Shown here: piece after piece, positions 26,756-35,650 of the stretch
Position numbering within the stretch: position 1 is the first letter of the stretch
Layout of the letters: each line of letters begins with the position of its first letter
NCBI GenBank assembly: GCA_007693325.1
Contig: REDW01000081.1
Span: 1-64,000, forward strand
Direction of reading: 5' to 3'
DNA: 64,000 nucleotides
From: Spirochaetaceae bacterium
GTDB taxonomy: Bacteria; Spirochaetota; Spirochaetia; DSM-27196; PWMO01
The notes under the pieces: model-generated
Database searches by the model: none
Seen by the model: the letters and a program-made list of their open reading frames with translations, nothing else
What the model was told of the DNA's origin: nothing
Position numbers and translations under genes: made by a program

Positions 26756-27538
26756 TTAGTCCCTTCCGCTTTCCTGACGAATCACCTCCCGCTGGCGCGG
26801 AGGCAGGAACGAGACCAGTTTTTCAAGCAGAATTCGCGGATTATCGCCGGACTGGATCGAGAGAATACCCTCTATAATAACCTCTTTGGTACGGGTTTCC
26901 TCCTTATCACGGTCCTCGAGCTTGCTGCGAATTGGTATCAGCACCAGGTTGGCAAAGATGGCGCCGTACATCGTGGTGATCAGCGCCAGCGCCATACCGG
27001 AACCGATGGCGTCCTGGTCCTCGAGGCTGGCGAGCATCGCAATCAGACCGGCCAGCGTACCGATCATGCCGAACGCCGGCGCAATCTTGCCCCAGTCGTC
27101 AAACACCTTGATCCCGGTACCGTGACGTTCCTGGATCTGGGTGAGGTCATTATAGAGAATCGTCTTGATGATATCCGGGTCGGTACCGTCGACTACCAGT
27201 TGCAGCCCCTTGCGCATGAACTCATCTTCCACCTGGTCCATATTGTCTTCCAGCGCCAGAAGCCCTTCGCGGCGCGCGCGTTCGGAAAACCCGACCAGCT
27301 CATTGATGACCTTCTCCTCCTGCCAGTCCGGGATGCGCAGCGCGTGGTTGACGTACTTCATAACCCCCAGCATCCGGCTCAGCGGATTGGCAACCATCAT
27401 GGCCGCAAACGAACCACCGATAACCATGATGGCCGACGGCAGGTTCACGTACAGTTGAAGCGCACCGCCTGATGTGAATATGGCCATCACAATCAGAACA
27501 AATCCGGCAACAACTCCTACGATTGTTCCAAGATCCAT
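26756..27538 (-). CDS. motA: Stator protein MotA
   Basis: The 260-residue product has four membrane helices. The conserved GKIAPAFGMIGTLAGLIAML and GAIFANLVLIPI helices line the ion path, and a cytoplasmic loop with charged residues contacts FliG. GAGGAG precedes the ATG. Whether it uses H+ or Na+ cannot be told from this alone. Confidence 0.97.
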   Translation of the reverse strand: MDLGTIVGVVAGFVLIVMAIFTSGGALQLYVNLPSAIMVIGGSFAAMMVANPLSRMLGVMKYVNHALRIPDWQEEKVINELVGFSERARREGLLALEDNMDQVEDEFMRKGLQLVVDGTDPDIIKTILYNDLTQIQERHGTGIKVFDDWGKIAPAFGMIGTLAGLIAMLASLEDQDAIGSGMALALITTMYGAIFANLVLIPIRSKLEDRDKEETRTKEVIIEGILSIQSGDNPRILLEKLVSFLPPRQREVIRQESGRD

Positions 27539-27544
27539 GAAACA

Positions 27545-27742
27545 CTACTCCTCGTTCTTGAAGGCCCCGATTTGCCGCCGGTACTCGACAATACGATCAA
27601 AAACGGCCTGGTAGTCTTCCTGCACCACCAGGCGTTTTCCTGAAAGCATGATAAGCGTTGTATCCGGATTCGCCTCGATGTACTCGATCTGATGCGGGTT
27701 CACGTAGTAGCTCTTGCCATCGAGGCGACTGACCTGTATCAC
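27545..27742 (-). CDS. flbD: Flagellar protein FlbD
   Basis: A small protein of 65 residues (MIQVSRLDGKSYYVNPHQIEYIEANPDTTLIMLSGKRLVV...) that matches the FlbD family found between flgE and motA in spirochaetes and firmicutes. Its role is not well defined. The start is GTG with AAGGGG rather far upstream. Confidence 0.93.
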   Translation of the reverse strand: MIQVSRLDGKSYYVNPHQIEYIEANPDTTLIMLSGKRLVVQEDYQAVFDRIVEYRRQIGAFKNEE

Positions 27743-27759
27743 AATCTTATACTACCCCT

Positions 27760-29169
27760 TTAGCGCTTGAGTGTTAAGACTTCCTGCAGCATCTGATCCG
27801 CGGTCTGGATGGAACGCGAGTTTGCCTGGAAGCCACGCTGGGTTACAATCATGTCGGTGAACTCCTGCGACAGATCCACGTTGCTCATCTCCAGGGTACC
27901 GGCAATCAGTACACCCTTACCGGCGGTACCAGGAGCGCTGATATCGGCCAGCCCCGAGTTGATAGACTGCACGTAGGTGTTCTCACCAGCCTTCTCCAGG
28001 CCACCAGGATTGGTGAATGACGCCAGCGCTACCTGGCCCAGGATGCGGTTGGTGCCGTTGGAGAATATTCCGGTGATCTCGCCGGACTGATCGATGCGGA
28101 AATCTTCAAGATAGCCCATCGGGTAGCCGTTCTGGCGAAACACCTTGGTGGAGCTCTGTGAGCTGTACTGGGTCATGGAATCGGTAAACGCCCCGACCTG
28201 TCCCAGATTGAGCGTAAACTCCTGGGTTGCCGGTCCCTCGGGCAGTCCGGTATCGGGATCGATCGGGATAGACGCTTCGGGAACCTGGAAGGACAGATCG
28301 ACCGCCAGGTTGCCCTCGTCCAGTACGCCGCCCTCGGGGTTGGAAATCGACTGCAGTGTACCGTCGTTGGCAAACTCTACAATGAAGCTCTGCGTATCAG
28401 CGCTGGCCACACCGCCAACCGAAACGTTCTGCAGCACTTCATCCGCGGCTTCCGGACTGATCTGCACGTTGGCGTTCCAGCGGTTTGGCTCATCCTCGAT
28501 GCGTGTGAAATCAACGCGCAGCGTATGAGTATTGCCAAAGCTGTCGAAGATGTCGTATTCGACCGACCAGGTTCCTTCACGGACCTCGGCAGCGGTTGCG
28601 TCTGCGCCAATCACCGGCGTGTTCTTGTTGAGATTACTCGCCAGAAAAACCTCGGTGGTGGCGGATGCCGGATCCTTTCCGCCAACCGGGATAGTCAGAT
28701 CTTCTATAGCTGCAGAGGTGTTGATGATCGACTCTCCGTCGAGCTGTTCGGCCATCCAGCCCTGCACACGCATGCCGTTGGCAGGATTGACCAGTACGCC
28801 TTCCTCGTCCAGCCCAAACGCTCCGGCGCGGGTGAAGAAGCTCTGGTCGCCGCTGCGTACTACGAAGAAGCCGCTGCCCTGCACCGCAACGTCGCTCTTG
28901 ACTCCGGTGGTCTGCAACGAACCCTGCGTGTGAATGGTATCGATAGCTGCAGTCTGCACACCGAGCCCGACCTGTTTAGGATTGACTCCGCCGACTTCCT
29001 CGCGCGGGCGCGCCGCGCCCTCCATCATCTGCGAGATCATGTCGTGAAAGTTTACACGCCCACGCTTGAATCCCGTGGTGTTCACATTGGCAACGTTGTT
29101 ACCGATTACGTCCATCCTGACCTGGTGGTTCTGCAGACCGGAAACGCCGGCCCATAGTGAGCGCATCAT
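27760..29169 (-). CDS. flgE: Flagellar hook protein FlgE
   Basis: The 469-residue product has the rod/hook N-terminus MMRSLWAGVSGLQNHQVRMDVIGNNVANVNTTGFKRGRVNF and C-terminus (SNVDLSQEFTDMIVTQRGFQANSRSIQTADQMLQE), with a large variable centre. In Treponema, hook subunits crosslink through Lys165 and Cys178 (lysinoalanine). Here Lys165 is present, but residue 178 is Ser (FLASNLNK), and the whole protein contains no Cys. See findings. Confidence 0.97.
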   Translation of the reverse strand: MMRSLWAGVSGLQNHQVRMDVIGNNVANVNTTGFKRGRVNFHDMISQMMEGAARPREEVGGVNPKQVGLGVQTAAIDTIHTQGSLQTTGVKSDVAVQGSGFFVVRSGDQSFFTRAGAFGLDEEGVLVNPANGMRVQGWMAEQLDGESIINTSAAIEDLTIPVGGKDPASATTEVFLASNLNKNTPVIGADATAAEVREGTWSVEYDIFDSFGNTHTLRVDFTRIEDEPNRWNANVQISPEAADEVLQNVSVGGVASADTQSFIVEFANDGTLQSISNPEGGVLDEGNLAVDLSFQVPEASIPIDPDTGLPEGPATQEFTLNLGQVGAFTDSMTQYSSQSSTKVFRQNGYPMGYLEDFRIDQSGEITGIFSNGTNRILGQVALASFTNPGGLEKAGENTYVQSINSGLADISAPGTAGKGVLIAGTLEMSNVDLSQEFTDMIVTQRGFQANSRSIQTADQMLQEVLTLKR

Positions 29170-29181
29170 GGCGAAGCCCCC

Positions 29182-29616
29182 TTATTCCTGTACTCTTCGA
29201 ACTTGGCTGTAGTCATAATAGGTTCCATTGACCATCAACTGCGGGTAGTCACCGCCGGTTACCTCGCTGACGCGCCCGCTGACGGTCCGCTCTCCGTGCA
29301 CAACCTCGACCTCCCTGCCGAGCAGATTAAGAGCCTGCCCCGAAGAGATAAGCCGTGCCAGCTTGGAGAACTCGCCGGACATGTTGGTCATCTGCTCCAG
29401 CGACGAGAACTGCGCCATCTGGGCAATGAACTCGCGGTCTTCCATTGGCGCCGTTGGGTCCTGGTTCTGCAACTGAGTAATCAACAGCTTCAGAAAGTCA
29501 TCCTTGCCCAGGCTCTGCGTTGGCGGCTTACCCTCGTTGAGCTCGTTGTTGAAACGATTTACCCTGCTTTCCAGGCGCGCCAGCTGGTCGCCGCTCATCA
29601 TGTTGGAGATTTCCAT
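29182..29616 (-). CDS. flgD: Hook-capping scaffold protein FlgD
   Basis: The 144-residue product has the FlgD N-terminal signature LGKDDFLKLLITQLQNQDPTAPMEDREFIAQMAQFSSLEQM. It is short: it keeps the N-terminal half and a small beta segment but lacks the large C-terminal FlgD domains. It lies between fliK and flgE. Confidence 0.95.
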   Translation of the reverse strand: MEISNMMSGDQLARLESRVNRFNNELNEGKPPTQSLGKDDFLKLLITQLQNQDPTAPMEDREFIAQMAQFSSLEQMTNMSGEFSKLARLISSGQALNLLGREVEVVHGERTVSGRVSEVTGGDYPQLMVNGTYYDYSQVRRVQE

Positions 29617-29631
29617 CTCGCGTCAAACTCC

Positions 29632-31161
29632 TTATGCGTACACGTTGACGAGTCCGATCTCGTCCCACCACTCACCGAGGCCAGGAACCAGCTCATCAAA
29701 CTCGGCAGCCGCTGCTCGGCGTAACCCGCTCTGGTTACCGCGGCCGGCGTTGTCGCCGCCGCCCTCGCCAACGGAGACCTCCAGTCCGGAGGTCTCGATA
29801 CCGCTCTGCTGCAGAGAGCGCTGCAACGCCTGCAGATTCTCCTGGAAGGCCTCTTTTACACTACTATTTTCGACAATAATCCGCCCTGCTATACGGTTAT
29901 CTTCGAGGTGCAGATTGATTCGCACGCGGCCGAGGTGCTCGGGTTTCAGTACCAGCCGGATATCACCGGACGATTCACCGCGTACCACAAGGCGCGCCTG
30001 GCGTACGATCTCGGGGTTGGCCTGCTCGCGCAACGCTCGTGACAGCGTTGTGTGTCCCCGCCCTCCGTCGCTCTGCAGCCGCTCAGCGTCGGCCTGCAGC
30101 CGGCGCGTCAGGCTCGATCCATCGGTCTCAACACGCGCGCTGCGCGCTTCGCTCGAATCAGCACCGTTCTTGTCGCTGTCGGGACGCAGATCGCGTACCT
30201 CGACAGTAACCGCCGCACGCCGTTGGTTGCGCTCCACAGAACGCGAGTCACTCTGGTCATCCTGCTCGTGGCTGCCATTCTGATCGGCGCTCTCATCCGC
30301 GCCGGATTTCTGCCCGACCGAACGGCGTGCCGCGCTGAGCGCCTGGCGAATCTCGCTCTCGTGTGAGTCAGCCTCCGGACCGCCTGCGCCTGATTGACGC
30401 TTTGGCTGCAGCGCTGCTTCTTCATTGCGGCTCACAGCAGCGCGCTCGAGCGCCGCGCCTCGGTCATCCGCTTTCGATGTATCAACATCGGCAGCCTCTG
30501 CATCGCCGAGTCGCACGCTGTGCGCAACAGAACCTGACGCAGACTCCTTCTTCTCCGCCGCCAATTCTTCGCCGTCCGGCTTGGCGGTTTTACCTTCTTT
30601 GGCCACTTTGCCGGCATCGGTCAGCCGTGACAACTTGACTTTACGATCGCTGTTGGCTGTCCTGGACTCCGCTGCCGGTGTGTCGTTGTCCTCATCACGC
30701 TCCGCCGCAGTCTTCTTGCGCTCTGCCTTTGAGCCCTGCTCATCCTGGACCTTCTCGCCCTCAGACTTCTGCCTGGACTCCTTCCTGGTGCGTTGGGCCT
30801 CACCATCTTCAGCGGCGGCTTTGGCATCACTGTCACTCTCTTCCGTATCGCTCTTAGTCTGCGTGTACTCGCTGCGTGCTGTATCGTGGCGGTCAGCTTC
30901 AGAGAGCGCGCCGTTCTGCGCTTGCTGTTGATCTGCGCGTTCGGCTGAATACTGTTGCTGCGTGGCCTCGTAGCGGTGCGCCTCCTCTAAGGGAGAACGA
31001 ACCGTAGACGAGCGCTCGCGGGCAATGACTGCGTCGAGCTGATCGCGAAACAGATTGGGCCCACCGGTAGCCGGATCAAGCGCAGAAAGCGTCTGAGCCG
31101 GTCTGGCCTGCACCACAAAATCAGCGAGAACAGGTAGTGATCCGCCGGGGTTCTGCAACAC
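29632..31161 (-). CDS. fliK: Flagellar hook-length control protein FliK
   Basis: The 509-residue product has a long, charged, low-complexity N-terminal two thirds rich in Glu, Lys, Ser, Asp and Gln (the molecular ruler part). A compact C-terminal Flg_hook domain follows (RLVLKPEHLGRVRINLHLEDNRIAGRIIVENSSVKEAFQENL). It starts at GTG with GGAGGTG five bases upstream. The low complexity produces several false ORFs on other frames. Confidence 0.93.
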   Translation of the reverse strand: MLQNPGGSLPVLADFVVQARPAQTLSALDPATGGPNLFRDQLDAVIARERSSTVRSPLEEAHRYEATQQQYSAERADQQQAQNGALSEADRHDTARSEYTQTKSDTEESDSDAKAAAEDGEAQRTRKESRQKSEGEKVQDEQGSKAERKKTAAERDEDNDTPAAESRTANSDRKVKLSRLTDAGKVAKEGKTAKPDGEELAAEKKESASGSVAHSVRLGDAEAADVDTSKADDRGAALERAAVSRNEEAALQPKRQSGAGGPEADSHESEIRQALSAARRSVGQKSGADESADQNGSHEQDDQSDSRSVERNQRRAAVTVEVRDLRPDSDKNGADSSEARSARVETDGSSLTRRLQADAERLQSDGGRGHTTLSRALREQANPEIVRQARLVVRGESSGDIRLVLKPEHLGRVRINLHLEDNRIAGRIIVENSSVKEAFQENLQALQRSLQQSGIETSGLEVSVGEGGGDNAGRGNQSGLRRAAAAEFDELVPGLGEWWDEIGLVNVYA

Positions 31162-31177
31162 CCGAGCACCTCCGGTA

Positions 31178-31801
31178 TCACTGGTCGGCTCTGATGGTCA
31201 TCTTGCGCTGAATCTCTGCCGCGCGTTGCGGCGGGAATTGCGACAACCAGAACGGAACCAGCGAGAATTCACCAGCCTCGGCTGCACGTTCTTCGGTAAT
31301 CTGCAGCGTCTCGATCAGCAGCTGGTCTTCAAAGCCCTGCAGAATGGCAACCGCATTGTCCGGTGGCATACCGGTCAGGTTGCGCGAAATCTGCTCGACC
31401 CTTGCTCTTCTATTCTCGTCCTCCCGCACCCGTTGGTTGAATGAAATCTCGCGGTCCTGCAGCTCCGCCTCGCGCGCCTCGATCTCGTCGCGCAGCAGAG
31501 CCAGCTCGGCGGTGGTGTTCTCAAGCTCGCGCTCGCGGCGGGCGATGTCCTCGGAAACCAGCTGCAGAGCCTGTTCGCGCTTGGCGAGCCGCGCGCTGTC
31601 CAGCAGGATTGCGTCGTCCGCCGGGTCTACTTCGGTTGGGCGCCCGACGCCAAAAAGCGCCGCGACCGGGGTTATCACCGCGCGCGCGTCTATCAGCCCC
31701 AGGTAGTTGAACCAGAGGGTCCCGCCCACAAGCAGGACAAGTACCAGCAAGATAAGTACCAGGATCCGTGGAGCTGCCCCCACTCTGCTATAGCGAGCCA
31801 T
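31178..31801 (-). CDS. flbB: FlbB, spirochaete flagellar collar protein (MotE-like)
   Basis: The 207-residue product has one N-terminal membrane helix (ILVLILLVLVLLVGGTLWF) and a long coiled coil (about 75-130, REQALQLVSEDIARRERELENTTAELALL). The helical end NLTGMPPDNAVAILQGFEDQLLIETLQ resembles the MgtE N-terminal/MotE domain. In Borrelia FlbB builds the base of the periplasmic collar around the motor. Its position between fliJ and fliK is the spirochaete order. It overlaps fliJ by 14 bases. Confidence 0.88.
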   Translation of the reverse strand: MARYSRVGAAPRILVLILLVLVLLVGGTLWFNYLGLIDARAVITPVAALFGVGRPTEVDPADDAILLDSARLAKREQALQLVSEDIARRERELENTTAELALLRDEIEAREAELQDREISFNQRVREDENRRARVEQISRNLTGMPPDNAVAILQGFEDQLLIETLQITEERAAEAGEFSLVPFWLSQFPPQRAAEIQRKMTIRADQ

Positions 31802-32261
31802 CGACGGTAGCCTCCCATGCTATTTTTCGGGCGCGCGCGCTGCGAGCGTTGGTCGAATCGTCGAGCACTTTGCCCTCGTGAAGCAGTTGCTCGCGGCGGT
31901 GCGCCTCCTCCTGCCGCTCCTTGAGGTTGGAGAGAACCTTGCGCTCGCGCATTGCAGCCACGTACTGCTGCTGCACTTCGTTGCGCGCACGCTGGGCCTC
32001 TTCGAGATCCGAGGATAGCTGCTGTCGCCGCTGTTCGAGATGCGCCATATAGGCGCCCTGCCACAGCCGAAACTCTATGTCGGCCGCCTGAGCTCCGCCA
32101 CCCGCGGCAACGGTCTGCTGGTGCTCGCGTGCCACCGTGGCAATCTCATCCTGCAGCCTCACGCAACGCGAGGTTGCCTCGCCCAGCTTGAGTTCCCACT
32201 CTGATTCGCGGTGCTGCCGCAGTCGCAATACTGCTGCCAGCGTAAACTGAAACCGTCTCAC
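31788..32261 (-). CDS. fliJ: Flagellar export chaperone/stalk protein FliJ
   Basis: The 157-residue, almost entirely alpha-helical coiled-coil protein starts MRRFQFTLAAVLRLRQHRE, typical of FliJ. It inserts into the FliI ring. It starts at GTG, overlapping the fliI stop by four bases. Confidence 0.9.
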   Translation of the reverse strand: MRRFQFTLAAVLRLRQHRESEWELKLGEATSRCVRLQDEIATVAREHQQTVAAGGGAQAADIEFRLWQGAYMAHLEQRRQQLSSDLEEAQRARNEVQQQYVAAMRERKVLSNLKERQEEAHRREQLLHEGKVLDDSTNARSARARKIAWEATVDGSL

Positions 32262-33610
32262 TGCCGCTGCTCCTCGCGGTCATTTGCCAGTGCATCGGCT
32301 TCACCCATGCCGGCAATCGCCAACACCGCGCTGCGAGTTGCCTCCAGCGGCGCCTTCTCGTCGATGTCCTGGCGCAGGAATCCGTTTATCTGCGGCATCT
32401 TTGCGATTGCCTCATCGATCTCACGGTTGGTTCCCTTCTGGTAGGCTCCGACGTTTATCAGATCCTCGCTGTCGGTGTAGGCCGCCATCAGTCGGCGTAC
32501 GTAACCGGCGGCGTCGCGCACGCGCTGCGAGGAGACTCTGTTGGCAAGCCGCGAGATAGAACTGAGTATGTCGATCGCCGGGTAATGGTAGCGCTGAGCC
32601 AACCGACGCGCCAGCACCAGGTGCCCGTCGAGAATACCGCGCACCGCGTCGGCAATCGGCTCATCCATGTCATCGCCTTCCACCAGGATATTGTAGAAGC
32701 CGGTGATAGTGCCGCGCGCCGAGGTGCCGCAGCGCTCGAGCAGTTTGGGCAGGGTGGAGAACACCGACGGGGTGAATCCGCGTGTAGCCGGCGGCTCGCC
32801 CACTGCAAGGCCGATCTCGCGCTGAGCACGCGCAAAACGAGTCACAGAATCAAACAGCAGCATGACATCCTTGCCCTGATCGCGGTAGTACTCAGCAATG
32901 GCGGTGGCAACGTAGGCACCGCGCAGCCGCGCCAGCGGCGGCGTATTGGATGTAGAGACCACCACCACCGATCGAGCCAGCCCCTCGGGCCCCAGGTCAT
33001 GCTCAATGAACTCGCGCACCTCGCGCCCGCGCTCTCCAATCAGCGCAATGACGTTGACCTCGGCAGAGGTGTTGCGGGCAATCATTCCCAGCAGTGTCGA
33101 TTTGCCGACGCCACTGCCGGAGAAGATCCCCAGCCGCTGGCCCTTGCCCACCGGTAACAGTCCGTCGATAGCGCGCACACCGGTGACAATCTGTTCATTG
33201 ATGGCACTGCGGTCAAGCACGTCCGGCCCATCCCCCACCGCGGGATAGAGCTCGGCTGAACCTATGTCTCCAGCGCCGTCGATCGGACGGCCGCGCGCAT
33301 CGAGCACCCGTCCGAGCAGCTTGTCGGAAACCGGGACCTGCAGCATCTCGCCGGTCCCCACAACAGAGCAGCCAACCTCTATGCCGTCGACCTCGGTATA
33401 GGGCATCAACTGTACCGTAGAGCCCGCCACACCAACCGCCTCGGCCCACACGGCGGTGCCGCGCGGCATCACCACCTGGCACAGTTCGCCGACAAACACC
33501 TGCGGACCGTCACTCTCCAGCAACAGCCCCTGCACGCGGCGAATCCTTCCCACCTGCTTGATCGGCTCAATCCGATCAACTACTGCGGTATATTTGTCAA
33601 ACATTCCCAC
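32258..33610 (-). CDS. fliI: Flagellar export ATPase FliI
   Basis: The 450-residue F1-type ATPase has Walker A GSGVGKSTLLG, GERGREVREFI and Walker B VMLLFDSVTRFARAQREIGLAVGEPPATRGFTPSVFSTLPKLLER, as in type III secretion ATPases. It hexamerises at the export gate with FliH and FliJ. A GTG start at 33610 and an ATG two codons later are both possible. Confidence 0.97.
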   Translation of the reverse strand: MGMFDKYTAVVDRIEPIKQVGRIRRVQGLLLESDGPQVFVGELCQVVMPRGTAVWAEAVGVAGSTVQLMPYTEVDGIEVGCSVVGTGEMLQVPVSDKLLGRVLDARGRPIDGAGDIGSAELYPAVGDGPDVLDRSAINEQIVTGVRAIDGLLPVGKGQRLGIFSGSGVGKSTLLGMIARNTSAEVNVIALIGERGREVREFIEHDLGPEGLARSVVVVSTSNTPPLARLRGAYVATAIAEYYRDQGKDVMLLFDSVTRFARAQREIGLAVGEPPATRGFTPSVFSTLPKLLERCGTSARGTITGFYNILVEGDDMDEPIADAVRGILDGHLVLARRLAQRYHYPAIDILSSISRLANRVSSQRVRDAAGYVRRLMAAYTDSEDLINVGAYQKGTNREIDEAIAKMPQINGFLRQDIDEKAPLEATRSAVLAIAGMGEADALANDREEQRQ

Positions 33611-33636
33611 GGGCTCCCTCCCTTTGGCCCGCGACG

Positions 33637-34557
33637 CTATTCCTTCAGCTTTGCCCTGGACTGAATCGGCGTGATCTCCAGGATGCGGTCCTCGATTTCT
33701 CGAAGCTGCGAAGAAATACGCGCGTCGATACGACCGAAATCGGTCTCGATAATGCAGCCACCCGGGTCAACGGTTGTATCCTCGGCAACGCTTACGTTGC
33801 CGACCCGCTCCACCATCTCGATGACCTCTTTGACGTGGTCGGTTGCCATCTCGAGGTCCTGCAGATTGACCCTGACGATGACATCGGACTTGGTCTTCAG
33901 CTTGCGCAGCGCCTGCACCATGTTGTTGACAACTACGTTCTTCTGGTTCTCTGAGATTACCTTGACAACCTTAGCGGCAATCCCGAGCACCAGGTGAATC
34001 AGCTGCGATTCGGACTCCTCAATGATCTCGTTGCGTCGCGCTATAGCCTTGTCGATAATCACGTGCAGCCGATCGATCAGGCGACTGACCTCGGCCTTAC
34101 CCGAATCGAAGCCCTTGGCTTCGCCCTGTTCCAGCCCGCGCTGATAGGCGTCCTGTTCAACCTCGGTGGCACGGGCCTCGGCGTCGGCAACGATCTTGTC
34201 AGCCTGTTGCTTTGCCTCAGCCACCAGCCGCTCGGACTCCTGCTCGGCCTGCTGTTTGATCTCCTGCGCCTCGGCGGTGCGCCGTTTGACCTCGTCAAAA
34301 GCGCGATTCTCGGCCTCTTCGGTGATCTGATTGGCCGCTTGCCGGGCTTCGTCAATCATCTTCTCACGCTCGGCATCCCAGTTCTGCTTGAACTGCTCGG
34401 CCTCGCGGCGCAGGTCATCGGCTGTGGGTCCGCTGTACTCCTCGATATCGGCAACCTCGTCGAGTGTCTCGATTGGCTGCGGGGCTTGCGGGCCCTCTAT
34501 GAAGATTTTACCATCGAGAACTTTGACTTCACCGGATCGAAACACGTTCTTGGCCAC
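33637..34557 (-). CDS. fliH: Flagellar export regulator FliH
   Basis: The 306-residue product has a highly helical Glu/Gln/Ala-rich middle (ADDLRREAEQFKQNWDAEREKMIDEARQAANQ). The C-terminal FliH/HrpE domain resembles ATP synthase delta (VIRVNLQDLEMATDHVKEV ... VSVAEDTTVDPGGCIIETDFGRIDARISSQL). It tethers FliI to the C-ring. The start is GTG with AAGGGAAG upstream. Confidence 0.95.
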   Translation of the reverse strand: MAKNVFRSGEVKVLDGKIFIEGPQAPQPIETLDEVADIEEYSGPTADDLRREAEQFKQNWDAEREKMIDEARQAANQITEEAENRAFDEVKRRTAEAQEIKQQAEQESERLVAEAKQQADKIVADAEARATEVEQDAYQRGLEQGEAKGFDSGKAEVSRLIDRLHVIIDKAIARRNEIIEESESQLIHLVLGIAAKVVKVISENQKNVVVNNMVQALRKLKTKSDVIVRVNLQDLEMATDHVKEVIEMVERVGNVSVAEDTTVDPGGCIIETDFGRIDARISSQLREIEDRILEITPIQSRAKLKE

Positions 34558-34579
34558 AACTCTTCCCTTATCTGGTGAG

Positions 34580-35647
34580 CTAGACTACCAGCTCGTCCTC
34601 GCCGGCGCGGGCAACCACGATCTCGCCCTGCTCCTCGAGTTTTCTGATAATTGAGACGATCTTCTGCTGCGCTTCTTCAACGTCCTTCATGCGGATCGGT
34701 CCCATGTATTCCATGTCCTCCTTCAACAGCGTGGCTGCGCGCTTGGACATGTTGCGATAGATCTTGTCCTGCACCTCGGTATCAACAGACTTGAGCGCCT
34801 TGGCCAGCTCGGTAGTATCAACCTCGCGCAGAACTTTCTGAATTGCACGGTCGTCGAGCATAACGATGTCCTCAAAGACAAACATGCGCTTCTTGATGTC
34901 TTCTGCCAGCTCGGGATCCTCGTCCTCCAGCGACTCGATGATCTTCTTCTCCGTTGATCGATCAACCAGATTGAGGATCTCCACGATGCTCTCGACCCCG
35001 CCTGCCGAGGTATAGTCTTCTGATGAGAGCGTTGAGAGCTTCTTCTCCAGCACGCGCTCGACCTCGCGCAGAACCTCCGGTGACGTGCGGTCCATCTTGG
35101 CGATGCGCTTGGCAACGTCGGACTGTACTTCGTGCGGCAGATTGGAGAGAATGGTAGAAGCCTTCTGCGGCTCCAGATAGGCCAGAATCAGTGCGATAGT
35201 CTGGGGATGCTCCTGCTGAATGAAGTTGAGTAGATGGGTAGGATCGGTACGGCGAATGAAATCGAACGGCCGCACCTGTAGACTCGAGGTCAGACGATTG
35301 ATGATATCAACTGCCTTCTGCGATCCGAGCGACTTCTCCAGCAGTTCACGCGCGTAGTCTATGCCGCCGGTGGTGATGAAGTCGTGAGCCATCATCAGCT
35401 CCTGGAACTCCATCAACACCTTGTCGCGGTCTTCGGGCTCTATATTCTCCAGCCGCGCGATTTCAAACGTCAAAGACTCGATTTCATCCTCACGCAGATG
35501 CTTGAAGATTTCAGACGAGATCTCTGATCCAATGGTGATCAAAAACACCGCCGCCTTCTGACGGCCGGTGAGCTCTTTGCGATGACCGGAGCCTTTCTTG
35601 GAGGTGGTTGCCGTACCGCCGGCGCTTGACCGGGTTGCCTTTGCCAT
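34580..35647 (-). CDS. fliG: Flagellar motor switch protein FliG
   Basis: The 355-residue product has N, middle and C domains of FliG: LTGRQKAAVFLITIGSEISSEIFKHL, the middle EHPQTIALILAYL and the C-terminal torque helix (FVFEDIVMLDDRAIQKVLREVDTTELAKALKS). Spirochaetes carry two FliG proteins; this one, in the main operon, is the standard switch protein. AGGAG lies before the ATG. Confidence 0.97.
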   Translation of the reverse strand: MAKATRSSAGGTATTSKKGSGHRKELTGRQKAAVFLITIGSEISSEIFKHLREDEIESLTFEIARLENIEPEDRDKVLMEFQELMMAHDFITTGGIDYARELLEKSLGSQKAVDIINRLTSSLQVRPFDFIRRTDPTHLLNFIQQEHPQTIALILAYLEPQKASTILSNLPHEVQSDVAKRIAKMDRTSPEVLREVERVLEKKLSTLSSEDYTSAGGVESIVEILNLVDRSTEKKIIESLEDEDPELAEDIKKRMFVFEDIVMLDDRAIQKVLREVDTTELAKALKSVDTEVQDKIYRNMSKRAATLLKEDMEYMGPIRMKDVEEAQQKIVSIIRKLEEQGEIVVARAGEDELVV

Positions 35648-35650
35648 GGC

